Assembly: GCA_026419775.2 (NCBI GenBank)
Contig: JAOPGA020000365.1
Span: forward strand, 29,392 to 93,391
DNA length: 64,000 bases
Reading direction: 5' to 3'
DNA from: Acrasis kona
Taxonomy: Eukaryota > Heterolobosea > Eutetramitea > Acrasida > Acrasidae
Below, piece after piece: positions 21,543 through 34,292 of this stretch (positions are counted from its first letter, which is position 1; each line of letters begins with the position of its first letter). The position numbers were made by a program, and so were the translations under genes. A model generated the notes under the pieces. It was not told where the DNA came from, searched no databases, and saw only the letters and a program-made list of their open reading frames with translations.

Positions 21543-24500
21543 TTAAACAACTGATGGTTGGTCGCCTGGTGTGGTGCTGCTTGCAGGTGGTGACAATACC
21601 AATGATGAATCAGATTCCCTCCTCTTCATCGTAATGATTGGCTTTGGGATCAATGCATTCGGTTGTTGTCTTGGTTTATTGTATTCTTCAAATGGTTGTG
21701 AATCTCTCAAAAACATGTCAAACACCTTCTTTAGTGCTTCCATCTTGATTGGCTTGGATACATACTCGTCCATTTCATTTTGTAAACACTTTTCTCTGTA
21801 ACCACTAATGGCATGAGCAGTCAATGCAATGATCGGAGTGTGAATGCCCAATCCCTTTTCAAACTCTCTGATGATGCTTGTGGCTTCGAAACCACCCATG
21901 ATTGGCATTTGAACATCCATCAAGATTAGCGAGAATCTTTGCTTCATGGCATATTCGACTGCTTCCACACCATTGTTGGCCACTGTGACCTTGTACTTGA
22001 ATTTGGTCTCAATCACACGAATGGCAACCTTTTGATTGATCACATTGTCTTCAACCAATAGAATATGAATGTTATCTTGTCTTAATCTCAAATCAGCATC
22101 CTTCTCCTTCATGATTGAATTGTGAACATCTTGTAAGGAGTTGACTGACGTTCTTCCTAAAATCTTGTTCAAACCGTCAAGGAACTCTGCTCTGCTGACT
22201 GGTTTGTTCATAAAGTGTGAAATGTTCAAGTGTGAATAAATCTCCATGACTGCTCTGTGAGTGGTGGTGGACAACATCATGATTACTTTGGGAACGGCAT
22301 TGGTCAACAAGAGCGTTTTCACGGCTTTGGCCACGTCGAATCCAGACATGTCGGGCATGGTTGCGTCCAAAAGCATGCAGTCGAATGGTTTGTTCTCCGC
22401 ATCGTATTGTTGAATTAATTTGATGCCGTCCATTCCGCAATTGGCGCTCACTGCGTGTGCTCCCCAGAATTTCAACGAACTCAATAAAACTTCACAGCAG
22501 GATTGATTGTCGTCAATGACCAAAACTCTCTTTCCGACAAGTTGACTAGTGTCCGGAACATGTAATTGTTCCCTAACAGCATCCAATTCAAATTGTGCAG
22601 TAAAGTGGAACACACTTCCTTGTCCATGAGTGCTGTAGGCCTGTAATCTACCGTGCATGAGCTCGACTAGTCTAGTGCTGATGGTCAACCCTAATCCAGT
22701 ACCTCCATATTTTCTTGTGATGCTTCCATCGGCTTGACTAAATGCTTCAAAGATGACTTGTAGTTTATCGGGATGAATTCCGATACCAGTGTCGCTCACT
22801 TCAAAGTATAATTGTATGCTTGATGGGTTACTTGGTACAAAGTCCATATCGGGTCTCACTTTCAAAATGACCTCTCCGAAGGGAGTGAATTTGATTGCAT
22901 TACCGACGAGATTGGTAATGACTTGTCTTAGACGAATTGGATCACCAATTAGACGGTCGGGAATGCTTGGGTCAATATCGCTGATTAGTTCGATGCCATT
23001 TTCGTCACTTCTGAGTGCCAATGCCTTCAACGTGTCGTTCAAAGTCTCTCTGAGTGGAAGTTCGATTCTTTCAATTTCCAACTTTCCAGCTTCAATCTTT
23101 GAAAAGTCCAACACGTCGTTGATGATGGTCAACAAACTCAATGCACTGCTGTGAACTGCCTTCAGGTAGTCTCTTTGCATGGCTGACATTTCGGTGTCGA
23201 GAGATAATTCGGTCATACCGATGATACCGTTCATGGGCGTACGAATTTCGTGACTCATGTTGGCCATGAATTCGCTCTTTGCACGATTGGCATCATTGGC
23301 TAATCTTTCCTTTTGAATGGTCTCTTGTAAAGTGAAGATCATCTTGTTGATGATGCTCTTCAAAGTGTTCATTTCTCCGTAGGCCTCCACTACAATGTAA
23401 CGAGTGAAATCGCCGGTGGTGACTGCGCTGGCGACGTCGGAGATGGCACGCACTTGGATGGTGAGATTGACGGCCATCATGTTGACGTTATCTGTTAGTT
23501 CTTTCCAAATACCAGCAACGCCATTTACATTGGCTTGTCCACCCAATTTACCTTCCGTTCCTACTTCTCTTGCGACGCATGTCACTTCGGAAGCGAATGA
23601 GTTTAATTGATCCACCATGGTGTTGATGGTATTCTTTAATTCGAGGATTTCTCCTTGTACGTCTGCGGTTACCTTCTTTGATAAGTTACCCTTGGCGACA
23701 GCAGTGGTGACCTGAGCGATTTCTCTCACTTGATTGGTGAGATTGGCAGCCATGATGTTGACGTTGTCGGTGAGGTATTTCCAAGTACCATCTACTCCTG
23801 GCACTAAGGCTTGTCCTCCTAGTTTACCTTCGGTACCGACTTCGAGGGCGACACGGGTGACTTCACTGGCGAAGGAATTGAGTTGATCGACCATAGTGTT
23901 GATGGTGTTCTTCAACTGTAAGATTTCTCCTTGTACATCAGCGGTGATCTTCTTTGACAAATCTCCCCTGGCGACAGCAGTGGTGACCTGAGCGATTTCT
24001 CTCACTTGATTGGTGAGGTTAGCGGCCATAGTGTTCACATTGTCAGTGAGTGCCTTCCAAGTACCGTCGACTCCTGGTACTTGTGCTTGACCTCCAAGCT
24101 TACCTTCTGTTCCGACTTCAAGAGCGACACGAGTCACTTCGGATGCGAATGAATTGAGTTGATCCACCATGGTGTTGATGGTGTTCTTCAAGTCGAGAAT
24201 CTCACCTCTGACGTCCTCTGTCATCTTCTTGCTCAAGTCTCCTTTGGCTACAGCAGTAGTTACGTTGGCGATGGCTCTGACCTGTCCAGTCAAGTTGTTG
24301 GCCATAGTGTTGACGTTATCTGTCAAATCTTTCCAGGTACCGTCTACACCAGGTACTTGAGCTTGTCCTCCTAATTTACCTTCTGTACCCACTTCTCTGG
24401 CCACACGAGTCACTTCGGAAGCAAAGGCATTCAACTGATCCACCATGGTATTGATGGTGTTCTTCAACTGTAAGATTTCTCCTTGGACATCTGCGGTGAT

Positions 24501-27500
24501 CTTCTTTGACAAATCTCCCTTAGCGACAGCAGTGGTGACTTGTGCAATTTCTCTCACTTGATTGGTGAGATTGGCGGCCATAATGTTCACGTTATCAGTG
24601 AGTGCTTTCCATGTTCCATCGACGTCAAGAACTCTTGCTTGACCACCCAATCTACCTTCAGTACCGACTTCTCTGGCCACACGAGTCACTTCGCTTGCGA
24701 ATGAGTTCAATTGATCCACCATGGTGTTGATAGTGTTCTTGAGTTCGAGAATCTCTCCCTTGACATCAGCTTGAATCTTCTTGGATAAATCACCTTTAGC
24801 GACAGCAGTGGTTACTCTTGCAATTTCTCTCACTTGATTAGTCAAGTTAGCGGCCATAATGTTCACGTTGTCGGTCAAGTCCTTCCAAGTACCATCGACT
24901 CCCTTGACGTTGGCTTGTCCTCCCAATTGACCTTGTGTACCCACTTCTCTGGCCACTCTGTTCACCTCTGAAGCGAAGGAGTTCAATTGATCCACCATGG
25001 TATTGATGGTTACTTTCAATTCTGAAATCTCACCCTTGACATCAGCAGTGACCTTCTTACTCAAATCACCTTGAGCCACTGCAGTGGTGACTTGAGCAAT
25101 TTCTCTCACTTGATTAGTGAGATTGGCGGCCATAGTGTTCACATTATGAGTCAAGTCCTTCCAGGTACCATCTACTCCTGGTACTTGAGCTTGACCACCT
25201 AACTTTCCTTCTGTGCCTACTTCGAGTGCCACACGAGTCACTTCTGATGCAAATAGATTTAATTGATGAACCATAGTATTGATGGTGTTCTTGAGTTCGA
25301 GAATTTCACCTTGAGCATCTGCTGTGATCTTCTTTGACAAGTCACCCTTGGCGACTGCTGTAGTAACGAGTGCAATCTCTCTCACTTGGCTCGTAAGATT
25401 GGCAGCCATGACGTTTACGTTATCAGTTAGAACTTTCCAAGTACCGTCTACGCCAGGTACTTGTGCTTGACCTCCGAGTTTACCTTCGGTACCCACTTCG
25501 AGAGCGACACGTGTCACTTCGGATGCAAATCCACGTAGTTGATCCACCATGGTATTGATTGTGATTTTCAGGTTGAGAATCTCTCCCTTAACGTTTGCAG
25601 TCATCTTCTTACCGAGGTCACCTCTAGCCACAGCAGTTGTGACTTCAGCGATAGCACGCACCTGTCCTGTCAAGTTGTTGGCCATAATGTTCACGTTGTC
25701 GGTTAGATCCTTCCATGTACCGTCTACTCCAGGCACTAAGGCTTGTCCTCCGAGTTTACCTTCTGTTCCTACTTCTTTGGCTACACGAGTCACTTCAGAT
25801 GCAAATGAGTTCAATTGATCGACCATGGTATTGATAGTGTTCTTGAGTTCCAAGATTTCACCCTTGACATCTGCTGTAATCTTCTTTGACAGATCACCAC
25901 GTGCCACAGCGGTTGTAACCTGAGCAATTTCTCTCACTTGACCCGTGAGATTGTTAGCCATGATGTTGACGTTATCGGTGAGTGCTTTCCATGTTCCATC
26001 GACGTCAAGAACAAGAGCTTGACCACCTAGTCGACCCTCTGTACCGACTTCTCTTGCCACACGAGTCACCTCTGAAGCGAAGGAATTTAGTTGATCCACC
26101 ATGGTGTTGATGGTGTTCTTCAGCTCTAGAATCTCTCCTTTGACATTTGCTGTAACTTTCTTTGACAAGTCACCTCTTGCAACAGCTGTGGTCACTTGAG
26201 CAATTTCACGCACTTGATTGGTCAAGTTAGCAGCCATAATGTTGACATTGTCAGTTAGGTACTTCCAAGTACCATCCACACCGAGAACTTGGGCTTGTCC
26301 TCCCAATTTACCCTCTGTACCGACTTCTCTGGCCACACGTGTGACTTCACTGGCGAATGAGTTCAATTGATCGACCATAGTGTTGATGGTGTCCTTGAGT
26401 TCAAGAATTTCACCTCTAACGTTTGCAGTTACTTTCTTTGACAAGTCACCAAGAGCGACAGCAGTTGTAACTTGAGCAATTTCTCTGACTTGGTTAGTCA
26501 AGTTGTTGGCCATGGTGTTGACATTATCAGTCAAGTCCTTCCATGTTCCATCTACTCCAGGTACTACGGCTTGACCTCCGAGCTTTCCTTCTGTTCCGAC
26601 TTCTCTTGCGACACGTGTGACTTCGGATGCGAATGAGTTCAATTGATCAACCATAGTGTTAATAGTGTTCTTGAGTTCCAAGATCTCTCCTTGTACGTCT
26701 GCAGTGATCTTCTTGCTCAAATCACCACTAGCAACTGCAGTTGTGACTTCTGCAATCTCTCTCACTTGGTTAGTCAAATTGGCAGCCATAGTGTTGACAT
26801 TATCAGTAAGATCCTTCCATGTTCCATCAACTCCTGGAACAACGGCTTGACCACCCAGTTTACCTTCGGTACCGACTTCGAGAGCGACACGTGTCACCTC
26901 AGATGCGAACGAACGCAATTGGTCGACCATAGTATTGATAGTGATTTTCAGATCCAAAATCTCACCCTTGACATCTGCTGTCATTTTCTTGCTCAAATCA
27001 CCACTTGCGACTGCAGTTGTGACTTCGGCGATAGCACGCACTTGACCTGTCAAGTTACTGGCCATAATGTTGACATTATCGGTGAGATCTTTCCATGTAC
27101 CGTCTACGCCGTGCACTTGAGCTTGACCTCCTAACTTTCCTTCTGTTCCGACTTCTCTTGCGACACGCGTTACTTCTGATGCAAATGCATTCAATTGGTC
27201 AACCATGGTGTTGATTGTTAACTTGAGTTCGAGTATTTCTCCTTTAACGTTGGCTGTGATCTTCTTACTTAAATCTCCTTGGGCGACAGCTGTAGTCACT
27301 TGTGCGATTTCTCTCACTTGACCAGTCAAGTTGTTGGCCATAATGTTCACATTGTCTGTAAGTGCTTTCCACTCACCATCTACGTCTAGAACACGAGCTT
27401 GACCACCGAGAATACCTTCAGTTCCGACCTCTCTGGCGACACGTGTGACTTCACTAGCGAATGAGTTCAATTGGTCGACCATAGTGTTAATAGTGTTCTT

Positions 27501-30098
27501 GAGTTCCAAGATCTCTCCTTGAACATTTGCAGTGATCTTCTTTGATAAATCTCCCTTGGCGACAGCGGTAGTGACTTGTGCAATTTCTCTCACCTGGTTG
27601 GTAAGATTGGCAGCCATAATGTTCACATTGTCTGTGAGGATGTTCCATGTACCATCGACTCCAGGTACTACGGCTTGACCTCCAAGCTTTCCTTCTGTTC
27701 CGACTTCAAGGGCGACACGTGTGACTTCGGATGCGAATGAACGCAATTGGTCGACCATAGTATTGATGGTGTTCTTAAGATCTAAAATTTCACCTCTTAC
27801 ATTGGCGGTCATCTTCTTGCTCAAATCTCCTCTGGCAACAGATGTGGTGACTTCGGCGATGGCACGCACTTGTCCTGTGAGGTTGTTGGCCATGGTGTTG
27901 ACATTGTCAGTCAAGTCCTTCCAGGTTCCGTCTACTCCTGGTACTTGTGCTTGTCCACCAAGCATACCTTCTGTACCGACTTCTCTTGCGACACGTGTGA
28001 CTTCTGATGCGAATGAGTTCAATTGGTCGACCATCGTGTTGATTGTGTTCTTTAACTCGAGAATTTCTCCTTTGACATCTGCTGTGATTTTCTTGCTCAA
28101 ATCTCCTTGTGCGACGGCGGTTGTTACTTGTGCAATTTCACGCACTTGACCTGTGAGATTGTTTGCCATAATGTTTACATTGTCGGTTAGTGCTTTCCAA
28201 GTTCCGTCTACATCTAGAACGAGCGCTTGTCCTCCCAATTTTCCTTCAGTTCCGACTTCTTTGGCGACACGTGTGACTTCACTTGCAAAAGAATTCAATT
28301 GGTCAACCATGGTATTGATTGTATCCTTAAGCTCCAAGATCTCACCCTTTACATCGGCGGTTACTTTTTTGGATAAATCACCTCTTGCGACTGCGGTTGT
28401 GACTTGTGCAATTTCTCTCACTTGATTGGTCAAATTGGCGGCCATAATATTTACATTATCTGTTAGGTATTTCCATGTTCCATCTACACCATGAACTTGA
28501 GCTTGTCCACCAAGTTTTCCTTCTGTTCCGACTTCAAGGGCGACACGTGTGACTTCGGATGCGAATGCATTAAGTTGGTCAACCATCGTGTTGATTGTGT
28601 TCTTTAAATCACGAATTTCACCCTTTGCATCTGCAGTCATCTTTTTACTCAAGTCACCGCTGGCGACGGCGGTTGTGACTTCGGCGATGGCACGCACTTG
28701 TCCTGTGAGGTTGTTGGCCATGGTGTTGACATTGTCAGTCAAGTCTTTCCAGGTTCCGTCGACTCCTGGTACTTGTGCTTGTCCACCAAGCATACCTTCT
28801 GTACCGACCTCCCTAGCGACACGAGTTACTTCGGACGCAAATGCATTGAGTTGATCGACCATAGTATTAATTGTATCCTTTAGTTCCAAAATCTCACCCT
28901 GAACATCTGCAGTAACTTTCTTGCTCAAATTACCTTTGGCGACTGCGGTTGTGACTTGTGCAATTTCTCTCACTTGATTGGTCAAATTGGCGGCCATAAT
29001 ATTTACATTGTCCGTCAAGGCCTTCCATGTGCCATCAACACCGGGGACTTGTGCTTGACCACCAAGTTTTCCTTCAGTACCGACCTCAAGTGCTAGACGT
29101 GTAACTTCACTTGCGAAAGAGTTCAATTGATCCACCATCGTGTTGATTGTGTTTTTGAGTTCGAAAATTTCTCCTTGCACATCTGCAGTCATCTTCTTTG
29201 AAAGGTCTCCTCTTGCAACAGCAGTTGTAACCTCTGCAATGGCACGCACTTGACTTGTCAAGTTTGCAGCCATGGTGTTGACGTTGTCCGTCAAATCCTT
29301 CCACGTGCCTCCTACACCTTGTATCTGAGCTTGCCCTCCAAGTTTACCTTCGGTTCCTACTTCTCTGGCAACACGAGTAACTTCTGAAGCGAAAGCATTC
29401 AATTGATCCACCATCGTATTAATGGTGTTTTTTAGGTCCAAAATTTCTCCCTTGGCGTCGGCTGTCATCTTCTTTGACAAATCTCCTTCCAAGACGGCAG
29501 TGGTTACGTATAATATAGCACGGACTGAGCCGGTGATAGTTGTGTAGGTACTGTTAACGTTCTCTAGAGCGTATTTCCAGGCACCCTCAACTCCGTTTGT
29601 ATCGGCGAGTGCTCCAAGTCTTCCCATACCAATATCGCTGACTACGGAGGTCACCTCACTACTAAAGTGGTTGAGCATGTCCACGAGGGATTTAATACTA
29701 TCTTCGGCTTCTGCGACTAAGCCCTTAACAGTTGATGATTTTACATAAGTGTCGTGGGCCAAGTTACCCATTCTCACTTGATTAATGGAGGCAATCATAG
29801 CCTTGAGAGGTCTTGTGTTTGCATCAGCGTATTCGTTCAATGTTTGAGTGTATGTCAACCACCCGCCCGTGGCATCTTCCGGAGCAGAAATTTTGACTGA
29901 CAAATCACCCTGCTTGGCTGCCTCAAATGCATTGTTTAATTCTTTCTGGCTGTGTTGGTGTTTATAGGCGAGGCTATTGATTTCTTGAGCAATACAACGT
30001 TCCGTATGGTTTGAGAACGCGCTGTCATCTATCCTTACATCAAAATTGCCTGCATTTAGTTGTTGTAGACCAACAAGCAAGACCTCAGCAGATGCCAT
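21543..30098 (-). CDS. Giant poly-HAMP hybrid histidine kinase (fungal group III/Nik1-like)
   Basis: One uninterrupted 2851-residue ORF, start ATG 30098. No membrane segment is seen, so it is likely cytosolic as in fungal Nik1/Os-1. After ~140 HAMP-like N-terminal residues there are about 23 tandem units of 92 residues with the consensus [18 protein letters not shown]..., DNVN.MA.NLT.QVR.IA, TTAVA.GDLSKK and INTMVDQL. Then comes HisKA with [14 protein letters not shown] (phospho-His ~2283), HATPase_c ([30 protein letters not shown]), receiver 1 (IDDNQ, Asp ~2578 in LLDATMPD) and receiver 2 ([11 protein letters not shown], Asp ~2728 in LMDVQMP, terminal SKP). All phosphorelay residues are present. 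In fungi this class senses osmotic stress and is the target of phenylpyrroles and dicarboximides; Nik1 itself has only about five to seven HAMP units. Confidence 0.96.
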   Translation of the reverse strand: MASAEVLLVGLQQLNAGNFDVRIDDSAFSNHTERCIAQEINSLAYKHQHSQKELNNAFEAAKQGDLSVKISAPEDATGGWLTYTQTLNEYADANTRPLKAMIASINQVRMGNLAHDTYVKSSTVKGLVAEAEDSIKSLVDMLNHFSSEVTSVVSDIGMGRLGALADTNGVEGAWKYALENVNSTYTTITGSVRAILYVTTAVLEGDLSKKMTADAKGEILDLKNTINTMVDQLNAFASEVTRVAREVGTEGKLGGQAQIQGVGGTWKDLTDNVNTMAANLTSQVRAIAEVTTAVARGDLSKKMTADVQGEIFELKNTINTMVDQLNSFASEVTRLALEVGTEGKLGGQAQVPGVDGTWKALTDNVNIMAANLTNQVREIAQVTTAVAKGNLSKKVTADVQGEILELKDTINTMVDQLNAFASEVTRVAREVGTEGMLGGQAQVPGVDGTWKDLTDNVNTMANNLTGQVRAIAEVTTAVASGDLSKKMTADAKGEIRDLKNTINTMVDQLNAFASEVTRVALEVGTEGKLGGQAQVHGVDGTWKYLTDNVNIMAANLTNQVREIAQVTTAVARGDLSKKVTADVKGEILELKDTINTMVDQLNSFASEVTRVAKEVGTEGKLGGQALVLDVDGTWKALTDNVNIMANNLTGQVREIAQVTTAVAQGDLSKKITADVKGEILELKNTINTMVDQLNSFASEVTRVAREVGTEGMLGGQAQVPGVDGTWKDLTDNVNTMANNLTGQVRAIAEVTTSVARGDLSKKMTANVRGEILDLKNTINTMVDQLRSFASEVTRVALEVGTEGKLGGQAVVPGVDGTWNILTDNVNIMAANLTNQVREIAQVTTAVAKGDLSKKITANVQGEILELKNTINTMVDQLNSFASEVTRVAREVGTEGILGGQARVLDVDGEWKALTDNVNIMANNLTGQVREIAQVTTAVAQGDLSKKITANVKGEILELKLTINTMVDQLNAFASEVTRVAREVGTEGKLGGQAQVHGVDGTWKDLTDNVNIMASNLTGQVRAIAEVTTAVASGDLSKKMTADVKGEILDLKITINTMVDQLRSFASEVTRVALEVGTEGKLGGQAVVPGVDGTWKDLTDNVNTMAANLTNQVREIAEVTTAVASGDLSKKITADVQGEILELKNTINTMVDQLNSFASEVTRVAREVGTEGKLGGQAVVPGVDGTWKDLTDNVNTMANNLTNQVREIAQVTTAVALGDLSKKVTANVRGEILELKDTINTMVDQLNSFASEVTRVAREVGTEGKLGGQAQVLGVDGTWKYLTDNVNIMAANLTNQVREIAQVTTAVARGDLSKKVTANVKGEILELKNTINTMVDQLNSFASEVTRVAREVGTEGRLGGQALVLDVDGTWKALTDNVNIMANNLTGQVREIAQVTTAVARGDLSKKITADVKGEILELKNTINTMVDQLNSFASEVTRVAKEVGTEGKLGGQALVPGVDGTWKDLTDNVNIMANNLTGQVRAIAEVTTAVARGDLGKKMTANVKGEILNLKITINTMVDQLRGFASEVTRVALEVGTEGKLGGQAQVPGVDGTWKVLTDNVNVMAANLTSQVREIALVTTAVAKGDLSKKITADAQGEILELKNTINTMVHQLNLFASEVTRVALEVGTEGKLGGQAQVPGVDGTWKDLTHNVNTMAANLTNQVREIAQVTTAVAQGDLSKKVTADVKGEISELKVTINTMVDQLNSFASEVNRVAREVGTQGQLGGQANVKGVDGTWKDLTDNVNIMAANLTNQVREIARVTTAVAKGDLSKKIQADVKGEILELKNTINTMVDQLNSFASEVTRVAREVGTEGRLGGQARVLDVDGTWKALTDNVNIMAANLTNQVREIAQVTTAVAKGDLSKKITADVQGEILQLKNTINTMVDQLNAFASEVTRVAREVGTEGKLGGQAQVPGVDGTWKDLTDNVNTMANNLTGQVRAIANVTTAVAKGDLSKKMTEDVRGEILDLKNTINTMVDQLNSFASEVTRVALEVGTEGKLGGQAQVPGVDGTWKALTDNVNTMAANLTNQVREIAQVTTAVARGDLSKKITADVQGEILQLKNTINTMVDQLNSFASEVTRVALEVGTEGKLGGQALVPGVDGTWKYLTDNVNIMAANLTNQVREIAQVTTAVAKGNLSKKVTADVQGEILELKNTINTMVDQLNSFASEVTCVAREVGTEGKLGGQANVNGVAGIWKELTDNVNMMAVNLTIQVRAISDVASAVTTGDFTRYIVVEAYGEMNTLKSIINKMIFTLQETIQKERLANDANRAKSEFMANMSHEIRTPMNGIIGMTELSLDTEMSAMQRDYLKAVHSSALSLLTIINDVLDFSKIEAGKLEIERIELPLRETLNDTLKALALRSDENGIELISDIDPSIPDRLIGDPIRLRQVITNLVGNAIKFTPFGEVILKVRPDMDFVPSNPSSIQLYFEVSDTGIGIHPDKLQVIFEAFSQADGSITRKYGGTGLGLTISTRLVELMHGRLQAYSTHGQGSVFHFTAQFELDAVREQLHVPDTSQLVGKRVLVIDDNQSCCEVLLSSLKFWGAHAVSANCGMDGIKLIQQYDAENKPFDCMLLDATMPDMSGFDVAKAVKTLLLTNAVPKVIMMLSTTTHRAVMEIYSHLNISHFMNKPVSRAEFLDGLNKILGRTSVNSLQDVHNSIMKEKDADLRLRQDNIHILLVEDNVINQKVAIRVIETKFKYKVTVANNGVEAVEYAMKQRFSLILMDVQMPIMGGFEATSIIREFEKGLGIHTPIIALTAHAISGYREKCLQNEMDEYVSKPIKMEALKKVFDMFLRDSQPFEEYNKPRQQPNALIPKPIITMKRRESDSSLVLSPPASSTTPGDQPSVV
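22640..29660 (-). repeat. Tandem 276-nt coding repeats (HAMP units), about 23 copies; bounds approximate
   Basis: The repeat array of the kinase gene, visible both in protein (92-residue period) and in DNA; the repeat part proper lies between about 23330 and 29660. Units differ mainly at synonymous sites, but some are nearly identical in DNA, for example around 27880-28010 and 28700-28830. Two unit flavours alternate irregularly: one with QVRAIAEV followed by SKKM and next-unit RVALEV, the other with QVREIAQV and SKKI/SKKV. The RAI flavour recurs at units 4, 7, 10, 15 and 20, suggesting block duplications of three and five units. Confidence 0.85.
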
Positions 30099-30812
30099 AG
30101 GATTGTTTTTCGAGAGTTGTAGTTTATGGAGAAAGATAACTGTCGAAATGATGGCTTTCCAATTCTACATATCTGTCATTTACCTGTCCTACGTTATTAT
30201 TAGATTCGTTTGTTCAAAACAGTCTAACGATATTTTGGAGAAGAGCCATATTCAATCGTAGTGCTCCTTTATATCTGAAGGGGTCCGTAGTTCTATTTTG
30301 ATTTTGTAGAAAAAGAGCTTCTTCAAAATCTAAAAGCTACTAATTATGGTGGAGTGGATAACGGAGTACTCGAAGCAGCGTTTTTTCTACATGTATGTAC
30401 CCTTTGTTATTCTCCCTCGGAGATTCATAATTCTTGAGGATTTCAGATTCAATTGACAAGTAAAGTGAGCACAAAATGCAAGGAGCGAAGCAATCAAGAT
30501 TTTTATTAGGTGTGGTATCAAGCTGGAAATCACAAATATTTGCTCATAGTGGGTCGATTAAATTATCCAGGTTTTGTAAACCGCGACAAATTACTCATCC
30601 AATAAGCTACTCTCACGTTGTGTTTTCAAAACAATAGGTTTGGTTGAACCCAATCAACTATATCGTTGATATAGTACTTGAAAAATGGCGTGTCAGTTCG
30701 ACGCTGTGTATAGAAGCTTCAAACAAGTAGAGGTACTAACCATCAAATAGATTTAACCTAGCACGAGCATCAATAATTAAATTGCAGAAGTGGAGTCGAC
30801 CAAAACAACTTC
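30099..30812. other. Intergenic stretch with only tentative short ORFs
   Basis: About 710 bp between two minus-strand genes. On the plus strand are short candidates: ATG 30346 (17-36 residues before a stop, with GT sites after it), ATG 30476 to TAG 30637 (53 residues, basic) and ATG 30685 (MACQFDAVYRSFKQVE then GT). None could be spliced into a convincing family member, although a small mitochondrial-type spliced gene is possible. No tRNA or repeat recognised. Confidence 0.3.
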
Positions 30813-33800
30813 CTAATCACACGACATCACTTGTCCTCTTCGTCCCACAAGATAGAAAGTGTCAATACTACCCTTTCCTTTGACATCCATACATCCTCTT
30901 CTTTCTGTTTCAAATTTGTCTTGTAACGAATCGAATACATGACAAGATTGGATTCTATTTGGCTCAGCAGTAGTGGTCATTCTGCTCGCCAGATTAATCG
31001 TGTCACCAAACACATCGTACAAGAATTTACTAGTGCCAACAACTCCAGCGGCAAACGAGCCGGAAGCGAATCCAATCTTTATTTGTAACGAGTCCTCTTT
31101 TTTGTATTCTTTTATAATCTTTGTGGTTTGCTCTAAAACATTTAATGCAAAATCTGCAATCTTCTCAACATGGCCCTGCTCTTGGTCAAGCCCAGTTATG
31201 GCTAAATAAGAATTATTGATGGATTTAATCTTTTGTACTACGAACTCATCTGCGATATTATCTATGCATTCGAAAATGCATTTGATAATTTTAATTGACA
31301 ATTCTGGATCTTGTAGTATTTGATCCTCGTAGCCATCAACTATGATGAAACAGGCTGAACCATCTTCGATACAATCATGAATTGAAGTGTAGTCATCTTT
31401 GAGTCTCTCAATGACTGAAACAGGAGCCACATTTTTTAGTATTGAATCACTCAAGCTTCTCTCCTGCTCTATCCTGTCCAGCACTGTTTGAGCTTCTTTG
31501 GTTTTTATAAAAGACTCCATGATGGCTTGTCCACCATAATAATGACCGATGGAGTACAGCAATATCATTGGTATGATGAACGCAAGATAAGGATAACCTA
31601 CACCAAATACGCTATACCAGTATATTCCTTCAACAAATACGAGAGAGCAAAAGAAAATGATGGAGATTAATAATTTGAAAATGTAGGGCACTATTGGAAA
31701 CATGAACATGCTATTATTATTAAATGATTGAGATTTTTTAGAACGACTCACATTGTAACGCTTAAACTAGCCTTCCCTGCAGAATTTCGTTCAGTGAACT
31801 TGTCGAAGAGACACACCAAATTAACAATAAAGTTCGATAGATAAGTCATTACAATGACTAAGATTGTCAAATAATACGAGCCTCTAGCTACTGGAGTAAA
31901 ATAGATAATGGTGAAGAGAATATAGACGAATGTGGTAATGTACACAACAATAAGAGTCCAAGTAGTCGCTACTGTTTGCGTATTCCAAACATCTGCCGCA
32001 ATATTATATAACAAGATCAAGATTTGGAGCACAATTATAATTCTGTGAATAACCAACAAGTCGTCATGTATGAACCGGTAAAGTTGGAGGTTTTCCTCTA
32101 GTCTGTTAAACATGACTAGCACTTTATTTATTTTATATCTCTTGTCAGAAACAGATTCTTCTTGCTCTGATCCATTACATACTAGATCACATTCTGTATC
32201 TTGTGGTGTGTGTTCTTGTGTTGGGATTGGAGCAGCTACTTTTTTCGAACATACAAGATGCCCTTGTACAAACCCATAGCTGGTCTATTTATAAGAATCT
32301 TACTTGTATTTTGTAGCTTACTTGTAGCTGCGAGTGCGGTTTCGTATCATAATATTGTTTGATATCATTGTACACTTGATCACTTATTTGCACACGATTA
32401 GGCAAACAGTTGGATTCCATCATGTGAGCTATGTCGACAGTGTGTCCGTAGCTACTATCGTTATCATAGTTTCACAAGATTTGACATACCAATCGAATGA
32501 GAGTTTGTTTCTTCCAATTATACCAGCATAAACATCTTGTTACTTTGAAAAAGGCGTTTCAATACGACCACTTACCTCCTTTTGAGATTCCAACTCTTAT
32601 CTGAAAACTCCAGTTGTAAACCTTATTTAAATCTTCAATCTCATTTATCAATTGTAGACCCATCGACACAATGTTAAACACATGATTAAGATCGTCTGTT
32701 TTCAAATTACCAACACAAAAGTATGCGTCGCCTATTGTTTTCACTTTTTCGATACCATACTCTAATGCAACTCTATCAAAAGTGGAGAATTGAATGTTAA
32801 GCATATTAATTATGTGCTCTGCCTCTTGACTACTGCTCCATTTCGTAAATCCAACAATGTCAGTAAACAGAACAGAAGCATTCGTATACTTTGTCAAGTT
32901 CAGATTTTCGTTTTGTGGAGACATGATGAATTTTTTCAATTGATCCAGATAGATCTCAGGAAATGTGTTTTTTACAATAAGTTTTACTCGGTCAGATTCC
33001 AATCTACGAAATTCTTGTTCAACTTCTAGTTTTTGATGAGCTTTGAAAGTTTGCCTAAAATATCGCTCAATCAATCCCGTTTCCACTGTACATATCAATG
33101 TTATTAACAAAAAACCTGTAAAATAAAACACCCATAGCTTAGCGTAATAACCGCTAGAGTATGGGCCCCTAGCCTGGGCATCTATAAACATTGGCACTGT
33201 AAAAAACAAACAAGAAACGAACATCGCTATTGAAGCTGAAGTACCAATAAAGAACGAAACACGAGAACGCAACATCGTCAAGGAGTAAATAGATGATAGA
33301 ACCATGAATCCTAGTCCTGGTACGGTTCTAGTGGTGCCCCATTCTACCGTGTAATTACCAAACATCACACCTATGGTGATGGTAAACGAGCTTACTGACA
33401 GTATTGTCACAAGTTCGAATATTCTCGGATTTGATTGTATCTTTTTAAAGAACAGCAAGGGTAGAAAAAAAAAAGCAAAAGCACTCGGTATGATATCAAG
33501 ACATATCGCTCTTATCAATATGTAGTTGCTAATCTTACTTGGTAAGACGAGGTCTAGAATCAATGTACTTAGCCAGGTCAATGCCCCTACAAGTAGCCCT
33601 GCCTTGACTCTTATTCTAAATATTTTAATGTAAATAATTCAGAAAAATCTTACACTTTTGGACCGTAATAGTATTGGCAGAACAATGCCTCTATTTTTGG
33701 GTCTATGAATTCCATGAGTGGGAACTTTTTCTGTTCTAGATTTATAACTCTCCTCTCTGGAGCGTTTAAAAGACATGCTTTTCGGTTGATATCGACGTCT

Positions 33801-33859
33801 TTGTATACAAGAGTTTCCGGTATAACTGTCCCGCTAGATGTGAAAATGGAGGACAGCAT
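30813..33859 (-). CDS. Twelve-helix adenylyl cyclase with C1 and C2 catalytic domains
   Basis: Six exons: 33654-33859, 32576-33615, 32490-32535, 32322-32451, 31752-32284, 30813-31710; introns 37-41 nt; 950 residues. A short cytosolic N-terminus is followed by six membrane helices and a C1 domain (LFTDIVGFTKWS, metal Asp ~321; VKTIGDAYFCVG with the second Asp). A second membrane block of five or six helices and a C2 domain follow. C2 lacks both metal Asps (FIIVDGYE, INNSYLAI) but keeps the adenine-selecting Lys (QKIKSIN) and Asp (YDVFGDTINLASRM), and the transition-state Asn and Arg in the last motif. This is the metazoan/ACA-type arrangement in which one ATP site forms between C1 and C2. The last intron lies before the second half of the M2 membrane block. 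Confidence 0.88.
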
Positions 33860-34292
33860 GAACTCCCTCCGGTTAACCAGTATGCTTTTGTAATAATATA
33901 ATTTTGGTGGAATAGACGCTTTTTTTGATCGTTTTCACGAGGTCAAACCTAATTAGTGTAACACTTCTTATTTAGCTGGTTATAATCCAATGAACCTTTG
34001 ATGCTCATACAGAATACCGCCGCATGAGTTATGGAGGGACATTGCCATTGAACAAAATATTCATTTGTAAAAACTGTGTATCAGCATCTTGATCTTTACC
34101 GGTAGACGAGGTGGTCAATAAATCTCTGCCGGTGATTAGAATTTGAAGTACAAAAGAAATCGAGATTAGACTTGTATTTAGGCTATATAGTTGTTTTTGC
34201 TCACACGCGTCTGAAGTCTCGTCTTGGTCGGGTGAGTTAAAAAGTTGCTAATCAAAAATAAAATCTCTTACAACGCGCACACAACTTTAACA
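33860..34292. promoter_or_regulatory. Divergent intergenic region between adenylyl cyclase and phosphoesterase
   Basis: About 430 bp shared upstream region of two divergently transcribed genes. It holds no ORF of note. AT-rich words occur (TATTTAGGCTATATAG near 34176). No specific element is identified; the regulatory role is inferred from position. Confidence 0.35.

Noticed and set aside
22789-28883. Many plus-strand open frames of 60-160 codons across the kinase gene
   Set aside because: They are antisense shadows of the tandem HAMP units and repeat with the same period; none has independent coding character.
30346-30790. Small spliced mitochondrial-type gene
   Set aside because: Several GT-AG combinations were tried but none gave a consistent frame with family features; left as an unresolved intergenic note.
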